NCBI RefSeq assembly: GCF_017308075.1
Contig: NZ_JAFKFX010000023.1
Coordinates: 1 to 64,000, forward strand
Reading direction: 5' to 3'
Length of the DNA stretch: 64,000 nt
Source: Allobosea sp.
Lineage (GTDB): Bacteria > Pseudomonadota > Alphaproteobacteria > Rhizobiales > Beijerinckiaceae
In this document: in pieces, positions 16,101-24,085 of the stretch
Layout: each line of letters starts with the position of its first letter
Numbering within the stretch: the first letter of the stretch is position 1
Translations under genes and position numbers: made by a program
The notes under the pieces: model-generated
Databases searched by the model: none
The model's input: only the letters and a program-made list of their open reading frames with translations
What the model was told of the DNA's origin: nothing

Positions 16101-17159
16101 ATGATGAAGCCTTCCGATCTGCTGATTCCGACACCGGCCGGGCTCTACTGCCCGCTGGCCGATATCCATATCGACCCCGTTCGTCCGGTGGCGCGGGCAC
16201 TGATCACCCATGGCCATTCCGATCATGCGCGCGCCGGCCATGGCGCGGTCCTGGCGACATCAGAGACGTTGGCGATCATGGCGCTGCGCTATGGCGAGGC
16301 GTTCACCGGCTCGCGGCAGGTGGCGGCGCCCGGCGAAACCACTCGCATCGGGGAGGTCGATTTCCGCTTCGTCCCGGCCGGCCATGTCCTCGGTTCGGCG
16401 CAGATCGTGGTCGAGCACAAAGGTCTGCGCATCGTCGTCTCCGGTGATTATAAGCGCGAGCGCGACCCGACCTGCGCGCCCTTCGAGCCGGTCATCTGCG
16501 ACGTCTTCATCACCGAGGCGACCTTCGGCCTGCCGGTGTTCCGCCACCCGCCGGCGAGCGCCGAGACCGCCAAGCTGCTCGATTCCGTCCGGCTCTTTCC
16601 CGAGCGCACGCACATCGTCGGCGCCTATTCGCTGGGGAAGGCGCAGCGATTGATGGCGCTGATCCGCGAGGCCGGCTACGAGCGGCCGCTCTTCATCCAT
16701 GGCGCGGTCGAGAAGATCACCGAGCTCTACCAGGCCGAGGGCATCCCGCTCGGCGATGTCAGAAAGATCGAGCCCGGCGACCGCAAGGCCGAGGGACGCA
16801 AGGCATTTGCCGGGGAGATCGTCATCTGCCCGCCGAGTGCCATCCAGGACCTCTGGTCGCGCCGCTTCCCCGATCCCGTCACCGCCTTCGCCTCGGGCTG
16901 GATGCGGATCAGGGCCCGCGCCCGCCAGAAAGGCGTCGAATTGCCGTTGATCATCTCCGACCATGCCGATTGGGACGATCTCCAGGCGACGATCCGGGAG
17001 GTGCAGGCCGGCGAGATCTGGATCACCCATGGCGAGGCCGAGGCGCTGGCGCATTGGTGCGGCACTGTCGGGCTCAAGGGCATGCCGCTGCATCTCGTCG
17101 GCTATGGCGACGAGGGCGAGGCCGAGCCGGAGGGAAAGCCGGCGGAGGCGTCCGCATGA
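16101..17159 (+). CDS. Ligase-associated DNA damage response exonuclease (beta-CASP family)
   Basis: A metallo-beta-lactamase-fold nuclease of 352 residues. The metal motif H-x-H-x-D-H is HGHSDH at residues 37-42, later motifs are GHVLGSAQ near 94, SGDYK near 114, and a C-terminal ISDHADW and WITHGE. These are typical of beta-CASP nucleases such as the Ysh1/Artemis group. The start is ATG 16101 or 16104; GGAGG at 16079-16083 is too far for either and instead precedes a five-codon frame ending at 16104. The TGA overlaps the ligase ATG, so the pair is coupled. Confidence 0.88.
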   Translation: MMKPSDLLIPTPAGLYCPLADIHIDPVRPVARALITHGHSDHARAGHGAVLATSETLAIMALRYGEAFTGSRQVAAPGETTRIGEVDFRFVPAGHVLGSAQIVVEHKGLRIVVSGDYKRERDPTCAPFEPVICDVFITEATFGLPVFRHPPASAETAKLLDSVRLFPERTHIVGAYSLGKAQRLMALIREAGYERPLFIHGAVEKITELYQAEGIPLGDVRKIEPGDRKAEGRKAFAGEIVICPPSAIQDLWSRRFPDPVTAFASGWMRIRARARQKGVELPLIISDHADWDDLQATIREVQAGEIWITHGEAEALAHWCGTVGLKGMPLHLVGYGDEGEAEPEGKPAEASA

Positions 17160-18787
17160 ACCGCTTCGCCTGGCTGCTCGACCGCCTCGCCTATGAGCCG
17201 CGCCGCAACGGCAAGCTCGCGCTGATCGCGGACTATCTGCGCACCACGCCCGATCCCGATCGCGGCTATGCGCTGGCGGCGATGACCGGCGGGCTGGTCT
17301 TCCAGAACGCCAAGCCCGGCCTGATCCGCGCGCTGATCGCCGAGCGCACCGATCCTGTCCTTTTCGCGCTCTCCTACGACTATGTCGGCGATCTCTCCGA
17401 GACGGTCGCGCTGATGTGGCCGGCTCGGCATGGCGCCAACGACGTGCCGCATCTGCCCGATGTCGTCGCCGGACTGCAAAAGTCCGGCAAGACCGAGATG
17501 CCGCGCCTGATCGCCTCCTGGCTCGATGCGCTCGACGAGACCGGGCGCTGGGCCCTGCTCAAGCTGATCACCGGCGCCCTGCGCATCGGCGTCTCGGCCC
17601 GCCTTGCCAAGACCGCCGCCGCGAGCCTCGGCGGCATTCCCGCCGACGAGGTCGAGCAGGTCTGGCATGGGCTGGAGCCGCCCTATACCGCGCTCTTCGC
17701 CTGGCTGGAGGGCAGGGGCCCACGCCCGGAAGCGAGTGACCCCGCGCCATTCCGCCCGGTCATGCTCTCGCATGCCATCGAGGACGGCGATTTCGACAAG
17801 TTCGACGCGGCCGAATTCGCGGCCGAATGGAAATGGGACGGCATCCGCGTCCAGGCCGTTGCCGGCACGAGACCCGATGGCGGCCGCACCGTTCGTCTCT
17901 ATTCCCGCACCGGCGAGGAGATCGGCGCAGCGTTCCCGGATCTCACCGAGGCGCTGACGCAGGACGGCGCGCTCGACGGCGAATTGCTGGTGATGCGCGA
18001 TGGCACCGTCCAGAGTTTCAACACCCTGCAGCAGCGGCTCAACCGCAAGCAGGTCACCGCGAAGATGCTCGCCGGGTTCCCGGCCCATATCCGCGTCTAT
18101 GACCTTCTCGCCGAGGGCGACGAGGATCTGCGTGAGCTGAGCTATGTGGAGCGGCGCGTCCGGCTCGAAGCTTTCCTCGGCAGGCTGGGGAGTACGCGCT
18201 TCGATCTTTCGCCGCGCATTCCGTTCGCCAGCTGGGAAGAGCTGACGGTGGCCCGCGCCGATCCTGCTTCCGCCGGAGCTGGAGGCGATGCGGAGGCCGT
18301 CGAGGGCTGCATGCTCAAGCGGCTTGATTCGCCCTATCTGCCGGGCAGGCCGAAGGGCTACTGGTACAAGTGGAAGCGCGATGCGCGGCTCGTCGACTGC
18401 GTGCTGATGTATGCCCAGCGCGGCCACGGCAAGCGCTCCTCCTTCTATTCCGACTATACTTTCGGCGTCTGGCGGGTCGGCGAGACAGGCGCGGACGAGC
18501 TCGTTCCTGTGGGAAAGGCCTATTTCGGCTTCACCGACGAGGAGCTGATCGAGATCGACCGCTATGTCCGCAAGAACACGGAGAATCGTTTCGGTCCGGT
18601 GCGCGAGGTCACGCACACGGCTGTGAGCGGCCTCGTCTTCGAAGTGGCCTTCGAGGGGTTGCAGCGCTCGACGCGGCACAAATCCGGTCTCGCCATGCGC
18701 TTTCCCCGGATCAGCCGCATCCGCTGGGACAAGCCGCCGGGCGAGGCCGACCGGATCGAGACGCTGGAGGCGCTGCTGCCGGGCTAG
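17156..18787 (+). CDS. Cisplatin-type / ligase-associated ATP-dependent DNA ligase
   Basis: A 543-residue ligase. The adenylated lysine is Lys226 in EWKWDGIRVQ (motif K-x-D-G), preceded by a helical DNA-binding domain that begins MNRFAWLLDRLAYEP. Further motifs are LDGELLV (motif III), EGCMLKRLDSPY (motif IV) and YWYKWKRD (motif V). The C-terminal OB domain has FGPVREV and GLVFEVAFEG. The family is that found with the helicase, exonuclease and PdeM in many bacteria. It seals breaks independently of the NAD-dependent replicative ligase. The start at 17156 overlaps the exonuclease stop (ATGA). Confidence 0.92.
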   Translation: MNRFAWLLDRLAYEPRRNGKLALIADYLRTTPDPDRGYALAAMTGGLVFQNAKPGLIRALIAERTDPVLFALSYDYVGDLSETVALMWPARHGANDVPHLPDVVAGLQKSGKTEMPRLIASWLDALDETGRWALLKLITGALRIGVSARLAKTAAASLGGIPADEVEQVWHGLEPPYTALFAWLEGRGPRPEASDPAPFRPVMLSHAIEDGDFDKFDAAEFAAEWKWDGIRVQAVAGTRPDGGRTVRLYSRTGEEIGAAFPDLTEALTQDGALDGELLVMRDGTVQSFNTLQQRLNRKQVTAKMLAGFPAHIRVYDLLAEGDEDLRELSYVERRVRLEAFLGRLGSTRFDLSPRIPFASWEELTVARADPASAGAGGDAEAVEGCMLKRLDSPYLPGRPKGYWYKWKRDARLVDCVLMYAQRGHGKRSSFYSDYTFGVWRVGETGADELVPVGKAYFGFTDEELIEIDRYVRKNTENRFGPVREVTHTAVSGLVFEVAFEGLQRSTRHKSGLAMRFPRISRIRWDKPPGEADRIETLEALLPG

Positions 18788-18831
18788 ATCGCCGCGCGTC
18801 CGTTCGGACGCAGTCACGGTGATCTATCTCA

Positions 18832-18888
18832 GTGCTATCGCATCGGAGTTTTCCGAAAAGCGAAATCCACTTTTCGGTCCGATGCTAT
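18832..18888. repeat. Intergenic palindromic repeat (REP-like, Rhizobiales style)
   Basis: GCATCGGA and CCGAAAAG on the left are matched on the right by CTTTTCGG and TCCGATGC, enclosing CGAAATCCA, with a 5-base insertion in the left arm. Repeats containing the GCATCGGACCGAAAAG type core are scattered between genes in many Hyphomicrobiales. It lies after the ligase gene and could also act as a terminator. Only one copy of this type was noticed in the window. Confidence 0.65.
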
Positions 18889-19079
18889 AAGTCGTCCGGA
18901 GCTTCTCCGGCGTTCCCGGGCGGCGCCAGATCGGGCCTGGAAGGCGACGAATCCGTCGAGTTTCGGGCTCCGGCCATCCTTGCTGACCATTGGCCATTGA
19001 CAGCTTGGAGTTGCGGGCCTTGAACGTTCTGGGGGAATCGCGCCGGCATCTCGCCGGGCTTCGGCGCGTGGAGGGCATG

Positions 19080-19757
19080 ATGAGCGGGCATCCGACACGG
19101 ATCGTGATCGCGGACGACCACCCGCTGTTTCGCGGCGCGTTGCGCCAGGCGGTTTCGCATGCATTGGCGGGGGCCGAGGTCAGCGAGGTCGGCTCGCTCG
19201 AGGCGTTGGGCCAGGCATTGGCCGAGGCCGCCGATCTCGACCTGATCCTGCTCGACCTGACCATGCCCGGCGTGCAGGGCTTCTCCGGCCTGCTCTTCCT
19301 GCGCGCGGCCCATCCCGAGATTCCGGTCATCGTCGTCTCGGCCAATGACGATCCGGCGGTGATCCGCCGCTGCATCGAGTTCGGGGCGCTGGGTTTCCTG
19401 CCGAAGACCGCCGAGGTCGCACAGATGGGCGAGGCGATCCGCGCCGTGCTCGATGGCGGGGTCTGGACCCCGCCGGGCGTCGATCTCTCCGCGCCGGTCG
19501 ATCACGAGACCGCCGACATGGTCCGGCGCCTGGCGACTCTGACGCCGCAGCAGGTGCGCGTCCTGATGATGCTGTCCGAGGGGCTGCTCAACAAGCAGAT
19601 CGCCTATGAGCTCGGGGTTTCCGAGGCGACGGTCAAGGCGCATGTCTCGGCGATCCTGACCAAGCTCGATGTCGACAGCCGCACCCAGGCGGTGATCGCG
19701 GCCGCGAAGATCGCCGGCGCCGGCTGGGCCGCCGCCGGCGCTTCCGCGACGAGCTGA
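19080..19757 (+). CDS. LuxR/NarL-family response regulator
   Basis: A 225-residue protein. The receiver domain begins TRIVIADDHPLFR, has the phosphoacceptor Asp in LILLDLTMPGV near residue 52, and the conserved Lys in GFLPKTAE near 102. The C-terminal LuxR helix-turn-helix spans about residues 155-210 with LTPQQVRVLMML and NKQIAYELGVSEATVKAHV. The start is the second of two tandem ATGs, with GGAGGG about four bases upstream. No sensor kinase is adjacent, so the partner is unknown. A palindromic repeat separates it from the ligase gene. Confidence 0.9.
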   Translation: MSGHPTRIVIADDHPLFRGALRQAVSHALAGAEVSEVGSLEALGQALAEAADLDLILLDLTMPGVQGFSGLLFLRAAHPEIPVIVVSANDDPAVIRRCIEFGALGFLPKTAEVAQMGEAIRAVLDGGVWTPPGVDLSAPVDHETADMVRRLATLTPQQVRVLMMLSEGLLNKQIAYELGVSEATVKAHVSAILTKLDVDSRTQAVIAAAKIAGAGWAAAGASATS

Positions 19758-19876
19758 CGCCGCGCTTGCGGGGGACGCACGCTGTCGCTACCTGCAAAGG
19801 CAGGAGAGGCGCCGTTCAGGCTTGGTTCAAGCGGTGAATGGCTGGTCTCGGCCTCACTTTTCAAGAGGATTTCGGC

Positions 19877-20146
19877 ATGGCCAATGGCGGCATCGAGCGC
19901 TTTCTCGGCGGCTCCGTTCTCAGCGTCCTGGTGCGCCTGCTCTTCATCTCGCTCCTGGTCGGCGCGGCGATGGCCTTTCTTGGCCTGTCGCCGACCGGGC
20001 TCTATGAGAGTGCGTTGCGCTTCGTGCGCTCGCTCGGCAATCTCGGCTTCGGCGCGGTGCGCGAGGTCGGCGGCTGGGCGGTGGCCGGCGCGCTGATCGT
20101 CATACCGCTCTGGTTGATCAGCCGGCTCTTCGCCTCGCGGCGCTAG
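19877..20146 (+). CDS. Small integral membrane protein, DUF6460-like
   Basis: The product has 89 residues and starts MANGGIERFLGGSVLSVL. AGAGG-like AAGAGG lies eight bases before the ATG. Two hydrophobic segments (about residues 15-38 and 65-82) flank an amphipathic middle with GLYESALRFVRSLG. The sequence resembles the short DUF6460 proteins of Hyphomicrobiales, of unknown role. An in-frame ATG 39 bases upstream is less well supported. A perfect hairpin follows the gene. Confidence 0.6.
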   Translation: MANGGIERFLGGSVLSVLVRLLFISLLVGAAMAFLGLSPTGLYESALRFVRSLGNLGFGAVREVGGWAVAGALIVIPLWLISRLFASRR

Positions 20147-20154
20147 GCGGGGGT

Positions 20155-20180
20155 GACCGGAGGTTCTGCGACCTCCGGTC
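20155..20180. terminator. Bidirectional hairpin between convergent genes
   Basis: GACCGGAGGT and ACCTCCGGTC form a perfect 10-bp stem with a 6-base loop, 8 bases after the DUF6460-like stop and 12 bases before the cupredoxin stop on the other strand. There is no T-run, so its efficiency as an intrinsic terminator is uncertain, but the placement fits a shared terminator. Confidence 0.65.
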
Positions 20181-20192
20181 GATCGTCGCAGG

Positions 20193-20528
20193 TCACGGCA
20201 GCACGGCGAGCTTTGCCGTCATGCCGGGGTGGAAGCGACAGATGATATCGACGGCGCCGGCCCTGGTGACCGTGCAGCGGCCTTCGGTACTGGCCGGAAG
20301 ATCGACATCGAAGGACTTGTCGCGCGCCGTCGCCGTGTGCCGGACGGGGTCGCGATTGATCCAGGAGATGCTGTCGCCGACTCGGACCTCGCTCGGCATC
20401 GGCCCGAATTTCATCTTGTCGATCAGAACCGCGTGGCTGCGTGGCTCGGCCCGCGCCGGCCGTACCAGTGCGATGATGGTACCGCCGATCGTCAGCAATG
20501 CGCTGCGCCGGGAAGGAAGGGGCGCCAT
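20193..20528 (-). CDS. Cupredoxin-domain (amicyanin-like) periplasmic protein
   Basis: A 111-residue protein with an N-terminal export signal (RRSALLTIGGTIIALVRPARA). The type 1 copper ligands are present: His in VRHTATA and then Cys, His and Met in CRFHPGM, with the amicyanin-type spacing C-x2-H-x2-M. It should carry electrons or bind copper in the periplasm. The ATG overlaps the stop of the DUF4142 gene (TGATG), so both are made from the same ECF-type promoter proposed at 21094-21121. Confidence 0.85.
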   Translation of the reverse strand: MAPLPSRRSALLTIGGTIIALVRPARAEPRSHAVLIDKMKFGPMPSEVRVGDSISWINRDPVRHTATARDKSFDVDLPASTEGRCTVTRAGAVDIICRFHPGMTAKLAVLP

Positions 20529-21046
20529 CACTTCACCGTCTGCGCGAGATGCTCGGCATGCGTCTGATGCGCCGTGAACAGCGCCAATCCGCTTTCGAGC
20601 AGCGCCTTGAGCTCGCCATTATGCGCGCCCGGGATCAGCGCCGTGCTGAGGGCCTGGTTGACCGTACGGTGATAGGCGATTTCGTTGGCGACATAGGCGC
20701 GATCGAAAGCCGCCCCCGAAAGCTTCCTGAGACGCTTTTCGGCCTGCGCCGCCTGCTTGGTCAGGCCCGCGCTGGTCCCATTCGCCTCCGGCTTCACATT
20801 GAGACGCTTGACGAGGGACAGGGCCTTCTCGTTGACCGCGGCATGGTCGCGGGCCATCAGCTCGGCGAAATCCCGGACTTCGGCATTTTTCGTCTTCGCC
20901 AGCGCGAGTTTGGCGGCGTCGACATCGATCTGCCCGGCCGTATAGGCGATATGGGCGATCTGGGGATCGCTGAGCTGCGAATCATGGGCGAAGGCCGCGC
21001 CGGTCGTGATCGCGAGGGCGGCGGCAAGAACGAGCAGTCTGGACAT
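20528..21046 (-). CDS. DUF4142-domain exported protein (ferritin-like helical bundle)
   Basis: The product has 172 residues, with a signal peptide MSRLLVLAAALAITTGAAFA ending near AFA-H. The mature part is four long helices with FAELMARDHAAVNEKAL, which is the DUF4142 signature, and FDRAYVANEIAYHRTVNQAL. DUF4142 proteins are periplasmic, of unknown activity, and often stress-induced. The start is ATG 21046, chosen because it begins the signal peptide. The gene is coupled to the cupredoxin gene and preceded by an ECF-like promoter. Confidence 0.85.
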   Translation of the reverse strand: MSRLLVLAAALAITTGAAFAHDSQLSDPQIAHIAYTAGQIDVDAAKLALAKTKNAEVRDFAELMARDHAAVNEKALSLVKRLNVKPEANGTSAGLTKQAAQAEKRLRKLSGAAFDRAYVANEIAYHRTVNQALSTALIPGAHNGELKALLESGLALFTAHQTHAEHLAQTVK

Positions 21047-21093
21047 GGTGTGGCTCCGTGGCTTGCCGGGGCATCGATCGCCCCGGCAAGCCA

Positions 21094-21121
21094 TTCGATG
21101 GCGCAGCGCAACCAAGGTTCC
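21094..21121 (-). promoter_or_regulatory. ECF-sigma-type promoter for DUF4142-cupredoxin
   Basis: On the minus strand GGAACCT at 21121-21115 is followed by 16 bases and TCGAA at 21098-21094. It has the same architecture as two promoters 700 bases away that face folE and the sigma gene. The -10 lies 48 bases before the DUF4142 ATG. Confidence 0.7.
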
Positions 21122-21133
21122 CGCAGGCGGCGC

Positions 21134-21778
21134 TCAGTGGTCGAGCGCCTCCAACACCTCGCGCCGTGCCCCGGGGGCGGTGTAGAGGCCGCGGAAGGCG
21201 CGGGTGACGAGCGCGCTGCCATGCTTGCGCACGCCGCGCGAGGACATGCAGGCATGGCTCGCCTGCAGCACGACGGCGACGCCTCGCGGCTCGAGTTCGG
21301 CCTCGATCGCGTCGGCGATCTCGGCCGTCAGTCGCTCCTGGATCTGCAGACGATGCGCCAGCGCATCGACCAGCCGCGCGAGCTTGGAGATGCCGACGAC
21401 GCGCTCGCGCGGCAGATAGGCGATATGCGCGACCCCGCTGATCGCCGCCATATGATGCTCGCAGACCGATTCAAGCGGGATGTCGCGCAGCAGGACCAGC
21501 TCGTCATAACCGCCGGTCTCGCCGAATGTCCGTCGTAGGATCGCCCCGGGATCCTGCGCATAGCCGGCGAACCATTCCTCATATGCCCGCACCACGCGGG
21601 CGGGCGTTTCGAGCAGGCCTTCGCGCGCCGGATCGTCTCCGGCCCAGGAGATCAGAGTGCGTATCGCGGCTTCTGCTTCGGCGCGGGTCGCGCGCTGCGG
21701 CGAAAATCCCGGCGGCCGCGAGCAGGAGCACGCCTCCTCCGAAGCCGGAACAGGTGATAGAAGGGATCGAACGGTCAC
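21134..21778 (-). CDS. folE: GTP cyclohydrolase I (type IA, zinc form)
   Basis: A 214-residue enzyme that makes dihydroneopterin triphosphate from GTP, the first step of folate and pterin synthesis. Zinc ligands are present in ESVCEHHM (Cys and His) and in ASHACMSSRGVRKHG (Cys). LVDALAHRLQIQERL and GVAVVLQASHACM are family signatures. The N-terminus has an unusual Cys/Ser stretch (EEACSCSRPPG). The start is GTG 21778, set by GGAGGAG six bases upstream. It is read from an ECF-type promoter divergent from the sigma gene, so it may be a stress-induced copy. Confidence 0.93.
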   Translation of the reverse strand: MTVRSLLSPVPASEEACSCSRPPGFSPQRATRAEAEAAIRTLISWAGDDPAREGLLETPARVVRAYEEWFAGYAQDPGAILRRTFGETGGYDELVLLRDIPLESVCEHHMAAISGVAHIAYLPRERVVGISKLARLVDALAHRLQIQERLTAEIADAIEAELEPRGVAVVLQASHACMSSRGVRKHGSALVTRAFRGLYTAPGARREVLEALDH

Positions 21779-21810
21779 GCTTGGCTCCTCCGAATGCTTG
21801 TCGATCCCCG

Positions 21811-21838
21811 TTCGATGCGCCGGGGCGAAAGAAGTTCC
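21811..21838 (-). promoter_or_regulatory. ECF-sigma-type promoter for folE
   Basis: GGAACTT at 21838-21832, a 16-base spacer, and TCGAA at 21815-21811 on the minus strand, with the folE GTG 33 bases downstream of the -10. The -35 is one arm of an inverted repeat, GTTCCCGG with CCGGGAAC (21834-21860), whose other arm is the -35 of the divergent sigma promoter. Confidence 0.72.
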
Positions 21839-21855
21839 CGGCCCGGAGCCCCCCG

Positions 21856-21883
21856 GGAACCTTTGTGCGCCGCGCGCATCCAA
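21856..21883 (+). promoter_or_regulatory. ECF-sigma-type promoter for the sigma factor gene
   Basis: GGAACCT at 21856-21862, a 16-base spacer, and TCCAA at 21879-21883 on the plus strand. The sigma gene ATG is 25 bases downstream of the -10. The match to the folE and DUF4142 promoters suggests that the sigma factor drives its own transcription. Confidence 0.7.
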
Positions 21884-21907
21884 TCGCCGTTTGCAGGAGA
21901 ACGGCTC

Positions 21908-22630
21908 ATGCTGGAAGTTCCGAGGAGCAGGCCGCTCGCCTGCGAGGCGATGAGCGAGGCGGAACTCGTCGCTCGCGCTCGTCGGCGCGAGCGCGGCGCC
22001 TTCCGAGTCATCATGCAGCGGCACAATCAGGGCCTGTTCCGGGTTGCGCGCAGCATCGTCGCCGACGAGGCCGAGGCCGAGGATATCCTCCAGGAAAGCT
22101 ATGTCCGGGCCTTCGCGGCGCTCGATGGCTTCCGCGGCGCGTCCAGCCTGCTGACCTGGCTGACGCGGATCGTCATCAACGAGGCGCGCGGCAGGCTGCG
22201 CCGCCGCCGGCGTGCCACGGTCGAACTCGATCAGGTCGAAACAGCGCAGGCGGCGGGGGCCGCCGTCGTCGCCTTTCCCGGAGGACAAGCGATGGACGAT
22301 CCGGAAGCCGCCATGGCCCGGGCTCAGATCCGCCTGCTGATCGAACGGGCGATCGACGCTCTGCCCGAGCCGTTCCGGCTCGTCTTCATTTTGCGCGAGG
22401 TGCAGGAATGCTCGGTCGAGGAGACGGCCGAGCTGACCGGAATTCGCCCCGAGACGGTCAAGACGCGACTCCATCGCGCACGCCGCCTATTGCGCCTCGC
22501 CTTGAACGAAACCCTGGCCTCGACCATGCACGAGACCTTTCCTTTTCTCGGCCGGTGCTGCGAGAGGATCACCGCCGCCGTCCTCGACAGGCTGGCGCCG
22601 CTTCAGGGCTGGGAGCCCGGGCCGGGCTGA
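21908..22630 (+). CDS. ECF-type RNA polymerase sigma factor
   Basis: A 240-residue sigma-70-family protein. Region 2 spans about residues 18-90 with DEAEAEDILQESYVRAF and a WLTRIVINEARGRLRRR segment. Region 4 spans about 140-195 with LPEPFRLVFILREVQ and VEETAELTGIRPETVKTRL. There is no region 3. A C-terminal tail (HETFPFLGRCCERITAAV) carries a Cys pair that could sense redox or metal state. The start is ATG 21908 with AGGAGA seven bases upstream. No anti-sigma gene is adjacent, which is unusual for an ECF factor. Confidence 0.9.
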   Translation: MLEVPRSRPLACEAMSEAELVARARRRERGAFRVIMQRHNQGLFRVARSIVADEAEAEDILQESYVRAFAALDGFRGASSLLTWLTRIVINEARGRLRRRRRATVELDQVETAQAAGAAVVAFPGGQAMDDPEAAMARAQIRLLIERAIDALPEPFRLVFILREVQECSVEETAELTGIRPETVKTRLHRARRLLRLALNETLASTMHETFPFLGRCCERITAAVLDRLAPLQGWEPGPG

Positions 22631-22638
22631 GCCCGGCC
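22620..22638. terminator. Hairpin overlapping the sigma-gene stop codon
   Basis: GGCCGGGC pairs perfectly with GCCCGGCC around a 3-base loop that is the TGA stop of the sigma gene, followed by GCCTTTC. pyrD ends 14 bases further on from the other strand, so this can serve both genes. Confidence 0.6.
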
Positions 22639-22643
22639 GCCTT

Positions 22644-23732
22644 TCAGAGCGTCTCGCCGCGTGCGATCTCGGCAGCGTCGCGCCCGACCAGCGCGCTGAG
22701 GCGCGGCAGTCCGGCCTTGCGCGCCTCCGTGGCGAGGCCCTGCTTGATCTCGCAGACCAGGCCCGGCCCCTTGAACACCATCGCCGAATAGAACTGCACT
22801 AGGCTCGCCCCGGCCCGGACCTTGGCGAAGGCGGTCCGGGCGGAATCGATGCCGCCGACGCCGACCAGCGGGAAGCGCCCCTCGACGCGCAGGAAGGTTT
22901 CGGCGAGGAGCCTGGTCGAGGGCGCATAGAGCGGCTTGCCCGAAAGCCCGCCGGTCTCGGCCTTCGCCGCGTTGCGCAGGCTGTCGGGGCGCGCCACCGT
23001 GGTGTTGGAGACGATCATGCCGTCGATGCGACGCTTCAGTGCGACGGATACCATGCTGTCGAGCTCGGGTAGGCTGAGATCGGGCGCGATCTTGAGCAGG
23101 ATCGGCGTCGCCCGCCCTTGCGCACGGACTTCATCGCGCGCCGCGAGCACGCGTGCGATCAGGTCGTCGAGCGCGCTTTCGGCCTGCAGGTCGCGCAGGC
23201 CGGGCGTGTTCGGCGAGGAGATGTTGACGGTCAGGAAATCCGCCAGCGGCGCCAGCCGGCGCGTCAGCACCGCATAATCGGCGCTGCGGTCGGCCGAATC
23301 CTTGTTGGCGCCGAGATTGACCCCGACGATGCCGCCACGGCGCCGGCGCGCGGCCAGCCGCGCCGCCACCGCCTCCATGCCTTCGCTGTTGAGGCCGTAG
23401 CGGTTGATCACGGCCTCGTCCTCCGGCAGGCGGAAGACGCGTGGGCGGGCATTGCCCGGCTGGGGCAGCGGCGTCACGCCACCGACCTCGACGAAGCCGA
23501 AGCCGAGGCCGAGCGTGCCGTCGATCGCCTCGGCATGCTTGTCGAAGCCGGCCGCGAGTCCGACCGGGTTCGGGAAGCGCAGGCCGAAGGCATCGACCGC
23601 GAGTGCCGGATCGTCGGCGGCCGGGCGCAGCGCCGGCGCCTTGGCCAGAGCCGCCACGGCGAGCTTGTGCGCCGTCTCGGCATCGAGTTTGTGGATCAGC
23701 GGCCGTGCGAGGCCGAACAGCGTGCCGATCAC
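22644..23732 (-). CDS. pyrD: Dihydroorotate dehydrogenase (quinone), class 2
   Basis: The product has 362 residues and oxidises dihydroorotate to orotate in pyrimidine synthesis, giving electrons to quinone at the inner membrane. The N-terminal amphipathic helix ([20 protein letters not shown]) is the class 2 membrane anchor. [11 protein letters not shown] and [15 protein letters not shown] bind FMN, the catalytic Ser lies in [15 protein letters not shown], and [11 protein letters not shown] follows. The start is GTG 23732, overlapping the DUF952 stop (GTGA). It ends convergent with the sigma gene. Confidence 0.95.
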   Translation of the reverse strand: MIGTLFGLARPLIHKLDAETAHKLAVAALAKAPALRPAADDPALAVDAFGLRFPNPVGLAAGFDKHAEAIDGTLGLGFGFVEVGGVTPLPQPGNARPRVFRLPEDEAVINRYGLNSEGMEAVAARLAARRRRGGIVGVNLGANKDSADRSADYAVLTRRLAPLADFLTVNISSPNTPGLRDLQAESALDDLIARVLAARDEVRAQGRATPILLKIAPDLSLPELDSMVSVALKRRIDGMIVSNTTVARPDSLRNAAKAETGGLSGKPLYAPSTRLLAETFLRVEGRFPLVGVGGIDSARTAFAKVRAGASLVQFYSAMVFKGPGLVCEIKQGLATEARKAGLPRLSALVGRDAAEIARGETL

Positions 23733-24085
23733 CTGATATCCTCCGGAAAGAGATGGCCCGCTGCACCGAGCGGCAATGGCGCGATCCAGCGCGCCTGCTT
23801 CGGGTCGAGCATGGCATAGAGATGCGGGAACAGCGCCCCACCGCGCGAGGGCTCATAGCGCAGCCTGTCGCCGAGCCTGGTCGGGTCGACGGCGATCAGC
23901 AATAGCCCTGCCTGCCCGGCGAAATGCCTGGCGGCGGTTTCGCGGGCCTGAGCGCCGGTCGAGAAATGGATATAGCCATCAGCGAGGTCGATGGGGGCGC
24001 CGGCGAAGACACCGGCGCGTTCAGCCTCGCGCCAGAGTGCCTCGGGGCAGATCTTGTAGATCAGCGAAGGGGGGGAGAGCAGCAT
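23729..24085 (-). CDS. DUF952-domain protein
   Basis: The product has about 118 residues. It has the DUF952 core [20 protein letters not shown], then [19 protein letters not shown] and a central [19 protein letters not shown], ending [10 protein letters not shown]. Members are small cytoplasmic proteins that resemble the ADP-ribosyl-transferase/RNA 2'-phosphotransferase fold; the activity is unknown. The ATG at 24085 gives eight residues before IYKI; ATGs at 24097 and 24127 are alternatives. The stop overlaps the pyrD GTG, so the two form an operon. Confidence 0.8.
   Translation of the reverse strand: MLLSPPSLIYKICPEALWREAERAGVFAGAPIDLADGYIHFSTGAQARETAARHFAGQAGLLLIAVDPTRLGDRLRYEPSRGGALFPHLYAMLDPKQARWIAPLPLGAAGHLFPEDIR

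Noticed and set aside
21834-21883. EcfG general-stress promoter (GGAAC-N16/17-CGTT)
   Set aside because: GGAAC is present but no CGTT lies at the required spacing; the TC(G/C)AA -10 fits a different ECF class.
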